Source: Actinomycetota bacterium (GTDB taxonomy: Bacteria; Actinomycetota; Actinomycetes; S36-B12). From it: 25,098 nucleotides of DNA. The notes beneath the pieces are model-generated. The model was not told where the DNA came from, did not search any database, and was given only the letters and a program-made list of their open reading frames with translations. This document shows, piece after piece, positions 7,635-14,435 of this stretch. The translations under genes were made by a program, and so were the position numbers. Numbering within the stretch: the first letter of the stretch is position 1; each line of letters opens with the position of its first letter. Location of the stretch: assembly GCA_009700485.1 (NCBI GenBank), contig WLLZ01000015.1:1-25098 (forward strand), given 5' to 3'.

Positions 7635-8336
7635 CTATAGGACGCTGTCTAGGACCTCATCCGCCCATGCGGGATCGTAGGAGTTGAGCCTAGGAAAGCC
7701 GGTCTCCGCCGCGCCAATCCATTGGTACTTAGCTCCCGGATTGCTGAGCTCGAGCCCGGACGCAGTAATGAGGTGAGGGCTGCAAACTATTTCGGGGCGC
7801 TGTGCAACAGCCCACTGATCAAAAATCTCAGCGCGGCCGCGTCCCTTTCGCAAAGCATCCTCGAGAGCCGCGTGGTTCACGAGGGGACACGAACGTGCGA
7901 CGTCCAGGATTACCGGGATGATGCTGATACATCTGTGCTCCACGTAGAAGGCGTGTCGGAGTGCCCGATCGAGTTCGGTGCTCGCTCGAAGTCCGCCGAC
8001 CGCCAAGTCCTTGCATGCCTGGACGGCCTCCATGGCCGGCAACGTGGTGACGACGAACGACCAAGCAGAATCGCTCCACTGACGCCAACCCAAGTCGCTA
8101 ACGTAGCCCGCTATGGCAACGACCTCCGCGTCCGTGATGGGTTTGGGAGTGGGGCGGTGGTTGAACAGTTCTAGTGGGAAGGACCGGTGGTCGATGGTCA
8201 ACTCGATGCCGCGGCAATCGGCCGCACGGGTCAGTGTGTGGAGCGCTAAGGTCCCCCACGGGCAGCCGATGTCGGACCACATGGTCACGACGCCAGGGTC
8301 ACTGTTGACGAGTGCCGAGTCGACTAACTGATTCAT
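7635..8336 (-). CDS. DsbA-family / HCCA-isomerase-like thioredoxin-fold protein
   Basis: A 233-residue cytoplasmic thioredoxin-fold protein of the DSBA-like group. The N-terminal strand leads to SDIGCPWGTLAL, so the CxxC motif is reduced to a single Cys (CPWG), as in kappa-GST-like isomerases rather than disulfide oxidases. A helical insertion and the C-terminal TASGLELSNPG (cis-proline-region-like) to NSYDPAW segment match FrnE-like proteins. The start is ATG at 8336, with GGAGG 5 nt upstream on the minus strand; a longer frame to 8432 lacks such a site. In aromatic catabolism such proteins act as glutathione/mycothiol-dependent isomerases, a possible role here. It lies 159 bp downstream of the cyclase-like gene in the same direction. 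Confidence 0.8.
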   Translation of the reverse strand: MNQLVDSALVNSDPGVVTMWSDIGCPWGTLALHTLTRAADCRGIELTIDHRSFPLELFNHRPTPKPITDAEVVAIAGYVSDLGWRQWSDSAWSFVVTTLPAMEAVQACKDLAVGGLRASTELDRALRHAFYVEHRCISIIPVILDVARSCPLVNHAALEDALRKGRGRAEIFDQWAVAQRPEIVCSPHLITASGLELSNPGAKYQWIGAAETGFPRLNSYDPAWADEVLDSVL

Positions 8337-8495
8337 GGTCCCTCCAAGGGGTTGAAGGTTGGCTGTGTTAGGCGCCGGTCGCGAAGGACTGGACGGCATA
8401 ACTTCGGTTCTCGACTGCACGGATCTTGCCAAGTAGGGACCAGGCGTATCCGGCGTCGCCTTCGAGCGACCGCATGACCTTCCGTGCGCAGGCGA

Positions 8496-9419
8496 TCAGG
8501 AGTGCAGTGCCATCGCAAGTGGCCGCAAGGGCGCACCCGTCGCTCCGCGAAGACGGATCGGAGCAGCAATCACACAGAACTCGTTGACACCATCCGCGGA
8601 GAGCTCTTCGAGATTAGCAAGTTCGATCATCGGTACGCCCGCTTCAGCCAGGAAGTGGCAGTGGCCGGGCAGCCAGTTGTCCTCGTGCTGCGAAGGTGCA
8701 ACCTCGACGCACTCCTGATCAGCACCGATGGCGATGATTCCAGCCGCCGTCAGCCACCGTGCCGCTTCTAGGCTGAGGCCGGGAGGGTTCCCGAGAGTCT
8801 TGCTGCCGTCCGGCCAGTACCGCATCCTGCCGGTGCGCACAAATACGACATCACCCTCATTGATGGTGAGCCCGGTGCGCTCGAGTTCCTGTTTGCAGTC
8901 TTCTACAGTGATGGCGTACGACGGCGGAAGACACTCGACCTGCTTAAGTGCCGCGATATCGAGCATCAAGCCCCTTGCGACGATGGGCGGAATTTGTTCT
9001 GCCCCGCCCTTGGTCCAGTGCCTGCTTCCCAGGTGCTTGTCCGGGCTGAAGCCGTTGTAAATCTTCCCATCGACGCCGAAGTGATTGAGCGAATCAATGT
9101 GCGTGCCCGTGTGGGTGTACATGAAGACGACATCACCCGAGTAGCACACCCTTTGGTTAATCTCGTCGCCGACGCCATTGAGGTTGTCGATCGCCGTGCC
9201 CCCCGGTGTGTGGCTCATGAAAATCTGGTAGGCGGGGTCGCCAGCGGCCTGAAAACTGGGCATGCCGACGAAGTAGTCGATGCTGAGGTCGTAGACGCGA
9301 GAGGCGTCGGCCCTGGAGAGAATTTGCGCCTGGGATGCCGCAGTCATCTTGTTTAAGGCGCCCAGTTGATCCTCAGCACCGTACGGGCTCGTCCCGACCT
9401 TGATGTTGTCGCGAGCCAC
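8496..9419 (-). CDS. Cyclase-family metal-dependent hydrolase (kynurenine formamidase / isatin hydrolase-like)
   Basis: A 307-residue protein of the cyclase superfamily, which hydrolyses cyclic amides or formamides using Mn or Zn. The metal motif HTGTHID is at residues 103-109, followed by LNHFG; the C-terminal histidine segment PGHCHFLAEAGVPMIE also fits the family. The start is GTG 9419, preceded by AAAGGA, and it shares one base with the TAG stop of the upstream Dabb gene, so the two are coupled. Given the neighbouring ring dihydroxylase and dehydrogenase, it is a candidate for opening an oxidised lactam-like intermediate such as an isatin or oxindole, but the substrate is not proven by sequence. 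Confidence 0.85.
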   Translation of the reverse strand: MARDNIKVGTSPYGAEDQLGALNKMTAASQAQILSRADASRVYDLSIDYFVGMPSFQAAGDPAYQIFMSHTPGGTAIDNLNGVGDEINQRVCYSGDVVFMYTHTGTHIDSLNHFGVDGKIYNGFSPDKHLGSRHWTKGGAEQIPPIVARGLMLDIAALKQVECLPPSYAITVEDCKQELERTGLTINEGDVVFVRTGRMRYWPDGSKTLGNPPGLSLEAARWLTAAGIIAIGADQECVEVAPSQHEDNWLPGHCHFLAEAGVPMIELANLEELSADGVNEFCVIAAPIRLRGATGAPLRPLAMALHS

Positions 9420-9718
9420 TATGAGTCCTTTCGGACGAAATCAACCACCGCGCGTGACTTTACAAGGGGGAGAAGTTCAGAGACAACCTCGGTGTGAAAG
9501 GGATCCTCGGAGTAGGCCTTGAGTCCTTCCCAGTCGTCGAAGTCGGAGATAAGAGCGCCGTCCCACGGATCGCCATTGTCATTGGGTTCGCCATCGTTGG
9601 CGCCCAGTTCCCAACTGCGGAGGGTCGGCAGTCGCTCGGACAGGGTCGTGAGCAAGTCCAGGACTCGCTGGCGGTCGGCAGGGTTTGCAACCTGCCACAT
9701 GAACATGTGTCGGATCAT
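9419..9718 (-). CDS. Dabb (stress-responsive alpha-beta barrel) domain protein
   Basis: A 99-residue single-domain protein of the dimeric alpha-beta barrel class. It opens with MIRHMFMWQVAN, matching the Dabb start MIRHxVLFK, has LRSWELGAND in the second strand, DFDDWEGLKAY before the conserved helix, and a Pro/His-containing DPFHTEVV segment. Dabb proteins include small cofactor-free enzymes (cyclases, monooxygenases) in aromatic and polyketide pathways. The ATG at 9718 is preceded by AGGAG with 6 nt spacing. It is first in the minus-strand unit with the cyclase-like and DsbA-like genes and probably acts on the same intermediates. Confidence 0.85.
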   Translation of the reverse strand: MIRHMFMWQVANPADRQRVLDLLTTLSERLPTLRSWELGANDGEPNDNGDPWDGALISDFDDWEGLKAYSEDPFHTEVVSELLPLVKSRAVVDFVRKDS

Positions 9719-9808
9719 CGAGCGCTCCTAGCGTAGGGGGCTGTAGGTAGTGGTCTGCCATGCATCGGCGGGACGGAGTAGTTCGCTATGCCTCTGACTC
9801 CATAACCC

Positions 9809-9852
9809 GGCCAAGGTGCATACACCTTGACACGTATATTTTGGCCTGTCAA
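9809..9852. promoter_or_regulatory. Nested inverted repeats upstream of the Dabb-cyclase unit
   Basis: Three overlapping dyads occur here: GGCCAA (9809-9814) with TTGGCC (9841-9846); AAGGTG-CATA-CACCTT (9813-9828); and TTGACA (9827-9832) with TGTCAA (9847-9852). The outer TGTCAA reads TTGACA on the minus strand and could be the -35 box of the Dabb operon, though no convincing -10 follows. The density of symmetry in 44 bp suggests a regulator-binding region. The protein that binds is unknown. Confidence 0.45.
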
Positions 9853-10017
9853 CCACAAATCCGCCTTTATCCGGCATCTCAGCATTAGTTTGGTCTGGCC
9901 TTGCGCCATGACGATAAGGGTCAAATTGGCCGATAGTCCCAATCGTCGTCGCCGAACTCATAATTTAGCCGTCGTCGGTTCGAGCCCCCTAGACACCTCT
10001 CACTATTTCTCGCCATA

Positions 10018-10089
10018 GCACGACTTCAGAGCCTGGGTTCCACGCAAATTGGAGCGACCGCTAGTTCGCGGATTTGGTCTTGAGGCGGG
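10018..10089 (+). repeat. 72-bp direct repeat, copy 1 (left border of monooxygenase segment)
   Basis: This 72-bp stretch, starting GCACGACTTCAGAG and ending GTCTTGAGGCGGG, recurs in the same orientation at 18252-18323 with no gaps and five mismatches by eye. On the minus strand both copies read RLKT, four further codons ending in Asn, then TAG, suggesting the 3' end of a transposase gene plus terminal sequence. The element is not identified. Outside the 72 bp the two copies do not continue to match. Confidence 0.85.
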
Positions 10090-10244
10090 TTCTAAGTGAC
10101 TCGATGAGAGGCAACCTCGGTATGGCGGGGGAACTGCCCTGGATAGTTTTTTTGGTTCTGGTCTAGCGCTCGAGCTGCTCGTGCTCCGAGTTGAGCCGCA
10201 AGATTTTGCCCAGGGGGATTACCGTTTCGCGTCAGGGGCCACTT

Positions 10245-10427
10245 ATCCTCCTCCAGCACCGCGTCTTCCTCTTCAACGCGCCGGACCTTAGGCTTCAACG
10301 CCTTAATCTCGCCCAGTTGCTTGGCGACAGCACTCGCCGCCGCGGTCAGCGACGGGTACTCACCCAGGTGCTCATTGACCAGATGCACAGCACGGGCTTT
10401 CAACTCAGAATCAATCATCTTGGGCAT
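10245..10427 (-). pseudogene. IS3-family transposase OrfA remnant with internal deletion
   Basis: The minus-strand frame begins MPKMIDSELKARAVHLVNEH and continues through YPSLTAAASAVAKQLG, the N-terminus of IS3-group OrfA. It then jumps directly to EIKALKPKVRRVEEEDAVLEE, the leucine-zipper region. The roughly 30 residues normally between these, with the second helix of the helix-turn-helix and the RRW motif, are missing in frame. Beyond about 10245 the frame continues to 10092 but no longer resembles OrfA. No OrfB is present, so the element is dead. Confidence 0.8.
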
Positions 10428-10513
10428 GGCACTCATTCACCTAGACTCAAATAGGGGCGGCATCAAGGCGAGGGCGCTTCACAGCCAAGACCCAAAGAGA
10501 ATTACAAAACAGG

Positions 10514-10542
10514 TTGACAGCAACTCCACCAGCACCTAACCT
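10514..10542 (+). promoter_or_regulatory. Candidate promoter of the diiron monooxygenase operon
   Basis: A consensus -35 box TTGACA (10514-10519) with a 17-bp spacer leads to TAACCT (10537-10542), a weak -10 box. The A/T-rich stretch just after it (AATAATATTAATT) may supply an alternative -10. It lies 45 bp upstream of the first gene. No regulator gene is encoded within the operon. Confidence 0.35.
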
Positions 10543-10587
10543 CAAAATAATATTAATTGAATGTCCACGAAGTTAAGGACGTAAATT

Positions 10588-11292
10588 ATGTTGCTGGTAC
10601 GACCCCCGCAACTGATCGTTGGCTCGCGGATGCTGTACATCTGTTGGCAGCCTAGTGACCCTGGCGCAGTAGCAAAGTTGGTTCCAGCAGACCTCACACC
10701 TGTTAAGGGCCGTACGGTCTACATGAACCAGTACGTGGTTGATGATGCCTCGCAACTCTCAAATGCGAATAGCATTGAGACATTTGGCTCGTACTCCCTG
10801 ACTTATCTCGGTGTTGAACTTGAGGGCTTGGACACAGAGGAGGGAGTGCCTGGGCGTTGGTGGACTCACTACTTAAATAGTTCCTCCAATATGATTAGTT
10901 ATGCGCAAGAGCGGGGAGTGCCGACATCCACAGGGCACACTGAACTAGAACTATCAGGTGATCGCTTGGTTGCTACCACTTATGACGGTGATAGTGCCAT
11001 CATACGGACAACTTGCTCCGTGCGACTTGGGAAACTAGTTCGCGCGAATGGTCAGTTGCGATATGTGACCCGCGTAAATGACGATTTGATGAGTGGACGC
11101 TACCCATTCGTAGCCGATATGGCGGAAGAGTTTTCGGTGACGTCGCTCTCTTTCCTCGACCAATCGCATCCGGTTTATCAGATGCGTCCAGCCGACCCAC
11201 TAACAATCACATTCGGCTTCTACTCACCCTCTATGTCCTTCTGTTACCCGGGTGGTGAGGGTCTCCTAAACACAGCCCCACACGGTCTTTAA
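10588..11292 (+). CDS. Acetoacetate-decarboxylase-fold protein, probably without the catalytic lysine
   Basis: A 234-residue protein that I place, with moderate certainty, in the acetoacetate decarboxylase (ADC)-like superfamily. It has an early LVPADLTPV motif (compare LLPPGLEP in ADC proteins), a GSYSLTYLGVEL strand where ADC proteins place their PYNE-type motif, then a WWTHYLNSSSNMISYAQERG segment aligned with the ADC region carrying the catalytic lysine (GWPKK). No lysine is present there, so classical Schiff-base decarboxylation is unlikely; a ligand-binding or hydratase-like role is possible. ATG 10588 is preceded by AAGGA at 10575-10579. It is the first gene of the diiron monooxygenase operon, 39 bp before the hydroxylase alpha gene. 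Confidence 0.65.
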   Translation: MLLVRPPQLIVGSRMLYICWQPSDPGAVAKLVPADLTPVKGRTVYMNQYVVDDASQLSNANSIETFGSYSLTYLGVELEGLDTEEGVPGRWWTHYLNSSSNMISYAQERGVPTSTGHTELELSGDRLVATTYDGDSAIIRTTCSVRLGKLVRANGQLRYVTRVNDDLMSGRYPFVADMAEEFSVTSLSFLDQSHPVYQMRPADPLTITFGFYSPSMSFCYPGGEGLLNTAPHGL

Positions 11293-11331
11293 TAACACGC
11301 CACCAAAAGGTGGCCAGGGAAGGTGGTTCGC

Positions 11332-12828
11332 ATGGCGCTTCTAGATCGTTCTGAATGGTACGACATTGCACGCGCGACTCAATGGACATTTCAATATGTG
11401 CCAGAAGAGGAAATCTTCCCCGAGGGTCATTCTGGATCAGAGGGAATCTCGAACGAAGTTTGGTCAACTTACGACGAGCCCTATAAGGTCACCTACCGTG
11501 AGTACGTAGATGTCCAGCGACAGAAAGACTCTGGTGTCTACTCGGTCAAAGCGGCACTGGATCGACTGGACATGTACGCGAAAGCTGATCCTGGATGGAT
11601 CTCCATTTTGAAGTTGCACTACGGAGCTGTGTCTACGGTTGAGTATGCCGCCGCGCTCCAGGAGTCGCGTTATGTACGCTGGTCCAAAGCGCCGGGTATG
11701 CGTAACATGGCAACGTTCGGGATGCTTGATGAAATCCGACATGCACAGGCGCAATTGTTTTTCGCCCATGAATACGTAAGTAAAGATCGGCAATTCGACT
11801 GGTCACATGAATCCATGAAGACGCAAAATTGGGGCGTTCTAGCAGCACGACATTTCTTTGATGACATGCTCATGAGCCGCGACGCCACCTCAACGGCGAT
11901 CATGGCAAACTTCGCTTTCGAAACTGGATTCACAAATCTTCAATTCATCGGGCTCGCAAGTGACGCCTCTAATGCCGGAGATTTCACTTTTGCAAAGCTA
12001 ATTCAGAGCATCCAGTCAGACGAAGCTAGGCATGCTCAACTTGGTACGCCGCTGCTACAGATTCTAATAGAGAACGGCCAGAAAGATCGGGCCCAAAGAC
12101 TTATCGACATTGCGCTCTGGCGTTCGTGGAAAATCTTTACGATTCTAACTGGTATTCCTATGGACTATTACGTGCCGCTGGAGCATCGAGAGTCATCCTT
12201 TAAAGAGTTCATGGAAGAGTGGATAATTGACCAGTTTGCCCGTTCACTGAATGAACTCGGCCTCGATAAGCCTTGGTACTGGGACATCTTGATTCGCGAT
12301 CTAAGTGAGCATCATCACGGGCAGCAGTTAGGTACATGGTCTTGGCGGCCAACTCTGTGGTGGTCCCCGGCGGCCGGGGTTAGTCCCGAGGAACGCGACT
12401 GGCTTGAGGAAAAGTACCCAGGCTGGAACAAAACGTTTGGAAAATGCTGGGACGTGCTGACCGAAAACTTAAAGAACGGCCATGTTGAAAAAACTATACC
12501 GGGCACCCTTCCAGTCATATGCAACATGTCGAACCTTCCGATCGTCGGCACACCCTTCACCCACTTGAAAGATCACCCGTGGGAGTACGGAGGGCGCCTC
12601 TACCACTTTGGATCCGAGGTGGATCGATGGATATTCCAGCAAGATCCCGAGCGCTACTCTCAGCACAAAAGCCTCATTGACCGTTTCCTGTCGGGAGACA
12701 TCGAACCCGCAGACCTCGGTGGAGTACTGGCCTACATGGGGATTGGCGTGCTTAGCGAGGGCGGCGGTGACGCCCACGACTACTCATGGGTCGATAAGTA
12801 CCGTTCCATTGAAGCCAAGGTAAGTTAG
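11332..12828 (+). CDS. Diiron aromatic/alkene monooxygenase hydroxylase, alpha subunit (TmoA-like)
   Basis: A 498-residue catalytic subunit of a soluble diiron monooxygenase, collinear with toluene-4-monooxygenase TmoA from the first residues (WYDIARATQWT). The diiron ligands are present at TmoA-equivalent positions: Glu104, Glu134-x-x-His137 (LDEIRHAQ), Glu197 (FETGFTN), Glu231-x-x-His234 (SDEARHAQ). Thr201, Phe205 and Gln228 are kept. The pocket residues Ile100 and Gly103 of TmoA are Val and Val here, which should reshape the substrate channel. ATG 11332 is chosen over GTG 11323 because AGGGAAGG (11316-11323) then has good spacing and the N-terminus matches TmoA. It probably hydroxylates or epoxidises a small aromatic or alkene with the B, D, E, F and C proteins downstream. 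Confidence 0.95.
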   Translation: MALLDRSEWYDIARATQWTFQYVPEEEIFPEGHSGSEGISNEVWSTYDEPYKVTYREYVDVQRQKDSGVYSVKAALDRLDMYAKADPGWISILKLHYGAVSTVEYAAALQESRYVRWSKAPGMRNMATFGMLDEIRHAQAQLFFAHEYVSKDRQFDWSHESMKTQNWGVLAARHFFDDMLMSRDATSTAIMANFAFETGFTNLQFIGLASDASNAGDFTFAKLIQSIQSDEARHAQLGTPLLQILIENGQKDRAQRLIDIALWRSWKIFTILTGIPMDYYVPLEHRESSFKEFMEEWIIDQFARSLNELGLDKPWYWDILIRDLSEHHHGQQLGTWSWRPTLWWSPAAGVSPEERDWLEEKYPGWNKTFGKCWDVLTENLKNGHVEKTIPGTLPVICNMSNLPIVGTPFTHLKDHPWEYGGRLYHFGSEVDRWIFQQDPERYSQHKSLIDRFLSGDIEPADLGGVLAYMGIGVLSEGGGDAHDYSWVDKYRSIEAKVS

Positions 12829-12838
12829 GAGACTGACG

Positions 12839-13093
12839 ATGGCGTTATTTCCAATCACTTCAAATTTCGAAGGTGACTTCGTTCTGAAGTTAGTTCCCGT
12901 AGACGACGAAAACACCATGGCCGAGGTGGCTGAGGCGGCGGCTGTTCACAGTATTAACTTGCACGTGGCTGAGCAGCCCGGAAAGATAATTCGAGCCCGA
13001 CGTGCGGGGGAGTCTGAACCTTTCCCATTGGAAGTTAAGCTCAAAGATTCGGGCCTGATGCCAACCGAGTGCGTTGACTTCTACTACGAGTAG
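12839..13093 (+). CDS. Diiron monooxygenase hydroxylase, gamma subunit (TmoB-like)
   Basis: An 84-residue ubiquitin-like small subunit of the hydroxylase. The opening FPITSNFEGDFVLKLVPVDD, the central VAEAAAVHSIN helix and the ending SGLMPTECVDFYYE match TmoB closely in order and length. The ATG at 12839 follows AGGAG (12827-12831), which overlaps the alpha-subunit stop. It forms part of the (alpha-beta-gamma)2 hydroxylase and has no catalytic residues of its own. Confidence 0.9.
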   Translation: MALFPITSNFEGDFVLKLVPVDDENTMAEVAEAAAVHSINLHVAEQPGKIIRARRAGESEPFPLEVKLKDSGLMPTECVDFYYE

Positions 13094-13106
13094 CGAGAGG
13101 AAATTT

Positions 13107-13391
13107 ATGACGCTCAAGAATCCCGTCGGGCCCGTGGTCCAGTCAGGTGAGATGGCGAATGCTGTCATCGACGCAGCCCGAACCGATAACACATCCGAGG
13201 TATTCGTCCGAGATCGCGGGTCATACGTGCGAATTGAATTGGACAGAGAATGCTTGATCCTCCGTGAATCAATGGAGCGAGAGTTGGGACGTCCATTTCA
13301 GATGCGTGAGCTTGAAGTGAGCATGCCCTCGTTTCAAGGACGAATCGAGACGACATCAGACTACTTCCGCTTTTACGCGACGGCTAACTAG
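13107..13391 (+). CDS. Monooxygenase effector/coupling protein (TmoD/MmoB-like)
   Basis: A 94-residue regulatory component that binds the hydroxylase and couples electron transfer to oxygen activation. It shows the family pattern: VGPVVQSGEMANAVIDAA near the start, SYVRIELDRECLILRESM in the centre, LGRPFQMRELEVSMPSF, and a final YFRFYA strand. The start is ATG 13107, with GAGAGG at 13095-13100; an in-frame ATG at 13074 lies inside the preceding gene. It directly follows the gamma subunit, whereas classical tmo operons place the Rieske ferredoxin gene between them. Confidence 0.9.
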   Translation: MTLKNPVGPVVQSGEMANAVIDAARTDNTSEVFVRDRGSYVRIELDRECLILRESMERELGRPFQMRELEVSMPSFQGRIETTSDYFRFYATAN

Positions 13392-13406
13392 TGACGGAGT
13401 GATGAC

Positions 13407-14393
13407 ATGACTGAAGCGGTAATAGATCTTTCTCCACTAAAGACGTGGAGCCATCTAGCTAAACAGCGACGTAAGCCCAGTGAATACGAAATAGTTTCGA
13501 CAAATCTGCACTGGCATACAGGGTCAAGCCAACCTTTCGACGTTGATCCCGAAGGGTTTATGAACACTTGGTACCGCGAGTACCGAGATAATAGCCCTGT
13601 CACTCACCCTGACTGGGACTCCTTCCGAGACCCAGATGAGATTGTTTATCGAAGCTACAACATGATGCAGGATGGGTCTGAGACTTACGTCGACGGCCTG
13701 CTTGACCAATTCTCTGAGGAGGGCCACGACTCAGGCCTGTCCGCAAGTTGGTTGACAACACTTCAGGAGCTATACACCCCCGGGCGATACCTTCTGCACG
13801 GTGCGCAGATGGCCTCCGGCTACTTGGTGCACATGGCGCCTGCTAGCACCATCTCGAATTGTGCGGCTTTCCAGTCTGCCGATTGCTTGCGCTGGGTCTC
13901 ACGTGTCGCCTACAGAACTCGCGAGCTTGCAATAGCCCATCCAGAATTGGGGTACGGCGAGACCGAAAGGCAGATGTGGGAGCAACTTCGCGCATGGCAG
14001 GGATACCGTGAGTTGACAGAGCGTGCCTTGGCTTGCCGAGATTGGGCTGAGTCTTTTATAGCTGTAAACGTTGTGCTTAAACCAACTATTGACGAGTGCT
14101 ACTGGCGAGCATTTGAAGTAAGTGCTCGACGTGCCGGTGACAGTCTTTGCGCCCTACTCACTGAAGCAGCACTTCGAGATAGCGAGCGCTCGCGTCGGTG
14201 GACGGTAGCACTAACCCGAATGATGCTGAATGAACCCGCCAACGTTCCAATCATCAAGGGCTGGGTGCAGAAGTGGACACCATTGTCTGATGCCGCCATC
14301 CAAGCATATTCAAAGTCGTTGCCCGATAATCCAGGTGCGGCTGAGGCGGCCGTGGAAAGAGTGAGGGCTTTCCACCAAGAGATTGGGATCTAG
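13407..14393 (+). CDS. Diiron monooxygenase hydroxylase, beta subunit (TmoE-like)
   Basis: The 328-residue structural beta subunit of the hydroxylase. It has the characteristic N-terminal KTWSHLAKQRRKPSEYEIV segment, the NLHWHTG and PEGFMNTWYREYRDNSP region, a four-helix-bundle core without a complete set of iron ligands, and the C-terminal NVPIIKGWVQKWTPLSDAAI helix pair that TmoE/TouE proteins carry. ATG 13407 follows GGAG (13396-13399), 15 bp after the effector gene. It assembles with the alpha and gamma subunits. Confidence 0.92.
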   Translation: MTEAVIDLSPLKTWSHLAKQRRKPSEYEIVSTNLHWHTGSSQPFDVDPEGFMNTWYREYRDNSPVTHPDWDSFRDPDEIVYRSYNMMQDGSETYVDGLLDQFSEEGHDSGLSASWLTTLQELYTPGRYLLHGAQMASGYLVHMAPASTISNCAAFQSADCLRWVSRVAYRTRELAIAHPELGYGETERQMWEQLRAWQGYRELTERALACRDWAESFIAVNVVLKPTIDECYWRAFEVSARRAGDSLCALLTEAALRDSERSRRWTVALTRMMLNEPANVPIIKGWVQKWTPLSDAAIQAYSKSLPDNPGAAEAAVERVRAFHQEIGI

Positions 14394-14435
14394 GGTCCTG
14401 TTCAGCTCGGTTACGAGTTGGAGTCATCAGATTCT

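Larger units (their letters stand above)
9853..10513. other. Non-coding, IS-derived border region
   Basis: About 660 bp between the Dabb operon control region and the promoter of the monooxygenase operon. It contains copy 1 of the 72-bp repeat (10018-10089) and an internally deleted IS3 OrfA remnant on the minus strand. The remaining open frames are short and unrecognisable. The base composition shifts towards A/T near 10500. I read it as the left border of an imported segment. Confidence 0.6.

Noticed and set aside
7635..8336. Secreted disulfide oxidoreductase role for the DsbA-like protein
   Set aside because: There is no signal peptide and the CxxC motif is CPWG, with only one Cys; a cytoplasmic isomerase-like role fits better.
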